Shown here: piece by piece, positions 7,496 to 10,604 of the stretch | How positions within the stretch are numbered: position 1 is the stretch's first letter | Layout: each line of letters opens with the position of its first letter | Source of the DNA: Anaerolineae bacterium CG2_30_58_95 | Lineage (GTDB): Bacteria > Chloroflexota > Anaerolineae > Anaerolineales > Villigracilaceae | Direction of reading: 5' to 3' | NCBI GenBank assembly: GCA_001872165.1 | Contig: MNXK01000016.1 | Coordinates: 1 to 10,604 of the forward strand | Length of the DNA: 10,604 nt | Notes under the pieces: model-generated | The model's database searches: none | What the model saw: only the letters and a program-made list of their open reading frames with translations | What the model was told of the DNA's origin: nothing | Position numbers and translations under genes: made by a program

Positions 7496-9184
7496 TTACC
7501 CGCTTCTCCCCCCTTGTGAGCGCGGTACCCAGGCGAGAATGGTCGTCCCCTCGCCCGGAGCGGACGAGACATCCAGGTCGCCGCCCACGTTATGGACGCG
7601 CGTCAGCATGTTGGCCAGGCCGTGACCCATCATCTTGTTGATATCCGCCATGACGAAGCCGCGCCCATCGTCGTGGATCTCAAGCAGGATCCGGTCAGAG
7701 GATAACCATAGGCCCATCGTCACCTTGACGGCTTGGGCATGTTTGGCGACATTGGCCAGCGCCTCCTGACAGATATGGAACAAGGCCAGCGCATGACTCT
7801 GGGGCAGGTCGCCCAGGTGATCGCTCTTCGGGCCGGTGATGACGACCTCCGCCTTGGTGTTTTGCTGGAACTCGGCCGTCAATCTCTTCAAGCCTTCCAT
7901 CAAGCCATCGTCGCCCAGATCGCGCGGGCGCAGGTCGAGAATGTAGGTTCTTATATCCCGAATGGTGCTATTCAAATCATCTATGGCCTTTTGGATGCGA
8001 TCGTCAGCCTGTTGAATATCCTCGCGCATCAGCAAGCGCGCATTCTCCAACGCCATCCCGACCCCATAGATGGACTGGATGACGCCGTCGTGTAAGTCCA
8101 TGCCGATGCGCTCGCGCTCTTCCAGCACCGCCACGCGGCGGGCATTGGAGTGCAGACGGGCGTTCTCGATAGCCGTTCCGGCGCCCGCGCCGACCGAGAC
8201 CAGCAGTTGGGTCTCATCCTCGTCGAAAGGCTTCCGGCTGCGGGACGCCAGGCTGAGCACGCCGACCAATTCGCCGCGCGCCGTCAACGGGATGCAGGCT
8301 ATTTGCTTGAAGCCGGCCTGAATCACCGCCTCACGCAGGAAGTGTTTGTTTTTCCGCAGGTCGTGGCTGATGACCGGCTGCATGGTCTCAGCCACCAGGC
8401 CGATGGAACCTTCACCAACCTTGAACCGGTGGCGGGTCCAGAAGGCATCGGCGGCCTGGCCGCGATGCAGCACCAGGCGCAGGGTCTGACCATCTTCCTC
8501 CCGCAAGAAGATTTCACCCGCTTCCACTTTGAAATGGGCCATCAATTGGGCCAGCGTCTTGTTCAGTATGTCTTCCAATTCCAGTGTAGAAGCCAACGCC
8601 GAGTTGAGATGGTTGAGCAAGGCCAAATCGTCGTTGCGGCGGCCAAGGGTCTTGTCATGCTTGCGCAGGCTTTCATACAAGCGCGCATTCTGGATGGCGA
8701 CGCCGGCGTAAGCCGCCAACATTTCGATGACCTTCTCGTCTTCTTCTGTGAATTCGGGGAAATCAATTTTTTCTGTCAGGTAAATTTGCCCTAATTGCTT
8801 CTCCCCCACCTGGATGGACACACCCAGTAAAGAACGCATGTGTGCGTGGCCGATCGGAAAACCCACGCTGCGCGGGTCATCCCCAATCTCTGGGATACGG
8901 ATCGTCCCGCCACCTTTCATCAGGGCGCCGATCAGCCCCCTCCCCCTGGGCGGATGTGGAATACGCTTGATTTCCTCGGCCGTCATCCCCACCGTGATGA
9001 ATTGCTTTAGTTTCCCCTGCTCATCCAGCACGCCCAAAGCAGCATAACGTGCCCCAGCCAGTTCACAGGCCAGGGAAGCAATGCGTTCCAATAGCGTTTC
9101 GACCGAGACGTCCTTGACCAGTTCAAGGCTCGCACGATGCAGCGCGATCAACCGATCTTGTAACTGTTCACGCGTCAGGAGCAT
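7496..9184 (-). CDS. Cytoplasmic two-GAF sensor histidine kinase (NarL/DesK type)
   Basis: Predicted soluble two-component sensor kinase of 562 residues, with no membrane segment or signal peptide. Two GAF sensor domains come first (about 28-168 and 202-342), joined by a helical linker. The HisKA_3 dimerisation region follows, with the phosphoacceptor His at 365 in ERERIGMDLHDGVIQ. The ATPase domain shows the N box (EALANVAKHA, Asn 478), the G1 box DDGRGF (505-510) and the G2 region GHGLANMLTRV. This layout resembles the DevS/DosS type, whose GAF domains bind haem, but I cannot assign a ligand here. ATG at 9184 has an in-frame TAA directly before it, so it is the earliest possible start; the ribosome site is weak. 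The expected LuxR/NarL-type response regulator is not in the window. The gene is divergent from HMG-CoA reductase. Confidence 0.93.
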   Translation of the reverse strand: MLLTREQLQDRLIALHRASLELVKDVSVETLLERIASLACELAGARYAALGVLDEQGKLKQFITVGMTAEEIKRIPHPPRGRGLIGALMKGGGTIRIPEIGDDPRSVGFPIGHAHMRSLLGVSIQVGEKQLGQIYLTEKIDFPEFTEEDEKVIEMLAAYAGVAIQNARLYESLRKHDKTLGRRNDDLALLNHLNSALASTLELEDILNKTLAQLMAHFKVEAGEIFLREEDGQTLRLVLHRGQAADAFWTRHRFKVGEGSIGLVAETMQPVISHDLRKNKHFLREAVIQAGFKQIACIPLTARGELVGVLSLASRSRKPFDEDETQLLVSVGAGAGTAIENARLHSNARRVAVLEERERIGMDLHDGVIQSIYGVGMALENARLLMREDIQQADDRIQKAIDDLNSTIRDIRTYILDLRPRDLGDDGLMEGLKRLTAEFQQNTKAEVVITGPKSDHLGDLPQSHALALFHICQEALANVAKHAQAVKVTMGLWLSSDRILLEIHDDGRGFVMADINKMMGHGLANMLTRVHNVGGDLDVSSAPGEGTTILAWVPRSQGGRSG

Positions 9185-9208
9185 TTAGGCACCAACTCAA
9201 TACCGACT

Positions 9209-9237
9209 ATTTTACCCGAAATATCCACTTTCGCCAA
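9209..9237 (-). promoter_or_regulatory. Sigma-70-type promoter for the histidine kinase gene
   Basis: On the minus strand TTGGCG (9237-9232) and TAAAAT (9214-9209) are separated by exactly 17 bases. The -10 matches 5 of 6 and the -35 keeps TTG. The expected transcript would start around 9200, giving a leader of only about 20 bases. Confidence 0.55.
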
Positions 9238-9306
9238 GTTTGATAGGTTTTGCCAGACGCGGAGCTTAGAATTGCATCAAATTGCTCGAATGGACACGAA
9301 CAAATT

Positions 9307-10604
9307 ATGAATTCACGAATTGCTGGTTTTTACGATCTTCCCTATGACGAACGGCTGGCGAAACTGGCCGAGACCTCGGGCCTGTCCGCCGTTGATTTGG
9401 CCGCTTTCTCGCTGACAGGCGGACTGGCCCCCAAGCAGGCCGACCACATGGTCGAGAACGCGGTTGGCATCTTCGGCCTGCCGCTCGGAATCGGGTTGAA
9501 CTTCATCGTCAACGGGCGCGAGGTGCTCGTCCCAATGGCGATCGAGGAACCTTCCGTGGTGGCTGGCGCCTCCTTCATGGCGAAACTGGCACGCGCCGCT
9601 GGTGGATTCCAGGCTGAGGCCAGCGCGCCCGAAATGATCGGTCAAATGCAGGTGCTGGATGTTCCTGATTTACCGCTGGCCCGCCAGGCTTTATTGGAGC
9701 AGAAAGCAGATTTGCTTGCCGAAGCGGACGAGATTGATCCCGTGCTGAAGAAACTGGGTGGGGGCGCGCGCGACCTGGAGGTGCGTATCATCGAGGATTC
9801 CCCCATCGGCGCGTTTCTGGTCGTGCACCTTATTTACGATGTGCGCGATGCGATGGGCGCCAACGCGGTCAATACAGCCTGCGAGAAACTCGCTCCGCGC
9901 GTGGAAGAAATTACCGGCGGGCGCGTCCATTTGCGGATACTCTCCAATCTGGCGGATAGGCGACTGGCGCGGGCAAGGTGCCTCATTCCCGCCAACGAAT
10001 TGGCATTTGAAGCCGTAGGACGAGATACTATCTCGTCCTACACCGGCGAACAGGTCCGTGACGGCATTATCGAGGCCTGGGCTTTTGCTGCCGTGGACCC
10101 CTACCGCGCCGCGACGCACAACAAAGGCATCATGAACGGCGTGGATGCGGTGGTCATCGCCAGCGGCAACGACTGGCGGGCGGTCGAAGCCGGAGCGCAC
10201 GCCTACGCGGCGCGCTCCGGCAAATACACCAGCCTTTCCACGTGGGGCAAGGACGCGGATGGCAATCTCACCGGCTTTCTCGAAATGCCGATGGCGGTTG
10301 GAATCGTGGGCGGGGCGACCAAGGTGCATCCCACCGCCAAAGCCATGCTAAAATTGATGGGCGTGAAAACCGCCGCCGAATTGGCCGGGATCATCGTCTC
10401 GGTTGGGCTGGCGCAAAACCTGGCTGCCCTGCGCGCCCTGGCCACCGAAGGCATCCAGCGCGGACATATGTCGCTCCATGCCCGGCAGGTGGCGATTGCC
10501 GCAGGCGCGACTGGTGATCTGATCGAAAAAGTTGCCGCGCAGATGGTGGCGGAGAAGACGGTCAGAATTGATCGAGCGGAAGAGATTATGGCAACGTACA
10601 CAGG
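9307..10604 (+). CDS. mvaA: Hydroxymethylglutaryl-CoA reductase, class II, 3' end cut by window
   Basis: Interconverts HMG-CoA and mevalonate, the committed step of the mevalonate route to isopentenyl diphosphate. 432 residues are visible without a stop; the Pseudomonas mevalonii enzyme has 428, so little is missing. Class II motifs are complete: ENAVG (50-54), EEPSVVA (catalytic Glu at about 81), DAMGANAVNT (181-190, dinucleotide/substrate site), THNKGIMNG (catalytic Lys 273), SGNDWRAVEAG (Asp 289) and GHMSLHAR (His 391). DAMGAN is the form I associate with NADH use in the P. mevalonii enzyme; cofactor choice here is inference. Residues 237-245 (VGRDTISSY) are encoded by a perfect palindrome and look like an insert. 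ATG at 9307 has no clear ribosome site, so a leaderless or weakly initiated message is possible. It is divergent from the histidine kinase gene. Confidence 0.96.
   Translation, partial: MNSRIAGFYDLPYDERLAKLAETSGLSAVDLAAFSLTGGLAPKQADHMVENAVGIFGLPLGIGLNFIVNGREVLVPMAIEEPSVVAGASFMAKLARAAGGFQAEASAPEMIGQMQVLDVPDLPLARQALLEQKADLLAEADEIDPVLKKLGGGARDLEVRIIEDSPIGAFLVVHLIYDVRDAMGANAVNTACEKLAPRVEEITGGRVHLRILSNLADRRLARARCLIPANELAFEAVGRDTISSYTGEQVRDGIIEAWAFAAVDPYRAATHNKGIMNGVDAVVIASGNDWRAVEAGAHAYAARSGKYTSLSTWGKDADGNLTGFLEMPMAVGIVGGATKVHPTAKAMLKLMGVKTAAELAGIIVSVGLAQNLAALRALATEGIQRGHMSLHARQVAIAAGATGDLIEKVAAQMVAEKTVRIDRAEEIMATYT
10015..10041. repeat. Perfect 27-bp palindrome inside mvaA
   Basis: GTAGGACGAGATA (10015-10027) and TATCTCGTCCTAC (10029-10041) match perfectly over 13 bp around a single C. 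It occupies exactly nine codons in frame, encoding VGRDTISSY. It has the form of a dispersed palindromic repeat (REP) inserted into a coding region. Confidence 0.85.

Overview
The window looks like a chromosomal housekeeping region of a free-living bacterium with moderately high GC content. I favour Chloroflexota (Anaerolineae-like). This rests on a short Thermus-type EF-Ts, a class II HMG-CoA reductase, and a short repeat inside dnaA that I remember as common in such genomes. The placement is inference; no rRNA or other marker is present to settle it.

Positions 1-4720 (minus strand) hold the classic translation and envelope cluster, read from high to low coordinate: rpsB, tsf, pyrH, frr, uppS and cdsA. 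cdsA runs off the left edge. Together these supply ribosomal protein S2, elongation factor Ts, UMP kinase, ribosome recycling factor, undecaprenyl diphosphate synthase and CDP-diacylglycerol synthase. A strong intrinsic terminator and a long GC-rich palindrome separate tsf from pyrH. S2 carries an unusual acidic tail of about 140 residues that ends in three 54-bp tandem repeats. A structured leader and a divergent promoter region lie upstream of rpsB.

Positions 4980-5594 (plus) encode a LysE/RhtB-family exporter, divergent from rpsB. It converges on dnaA (5654-7036, minus) at a shared bidirectional terminator. dnaA is complete but has a short repetitive element inserted in frame in its linker domain. 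Upstream of dnaA are about 460 bp without a gene. They are AT-richer and full of small palindromes, but I see no convincing DnaA boxes.

Positions 7496-9184 (minus) encode a cytoplasmic two-GAF sensor histidine kinase of the NarL/DesK type. Divergent from it is a class II HMG-CoA reductase (9307 to the right edge, plus), the committed step of the mevalonate pathway. That pathway's products would feed the undecaprenyl diphosphate synthase at the other end of the window.

The most notable pattern is palindromic or repetitive sequence embedded in essential genes without breaking frame: a perfect 13-bp-arm palindrome in the HMG-CoA reductase gene, a REP-like unit in dnaA, and a long palindrome just before pyrH. 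No phage, IS transposase, CRISPR or defence system was found.
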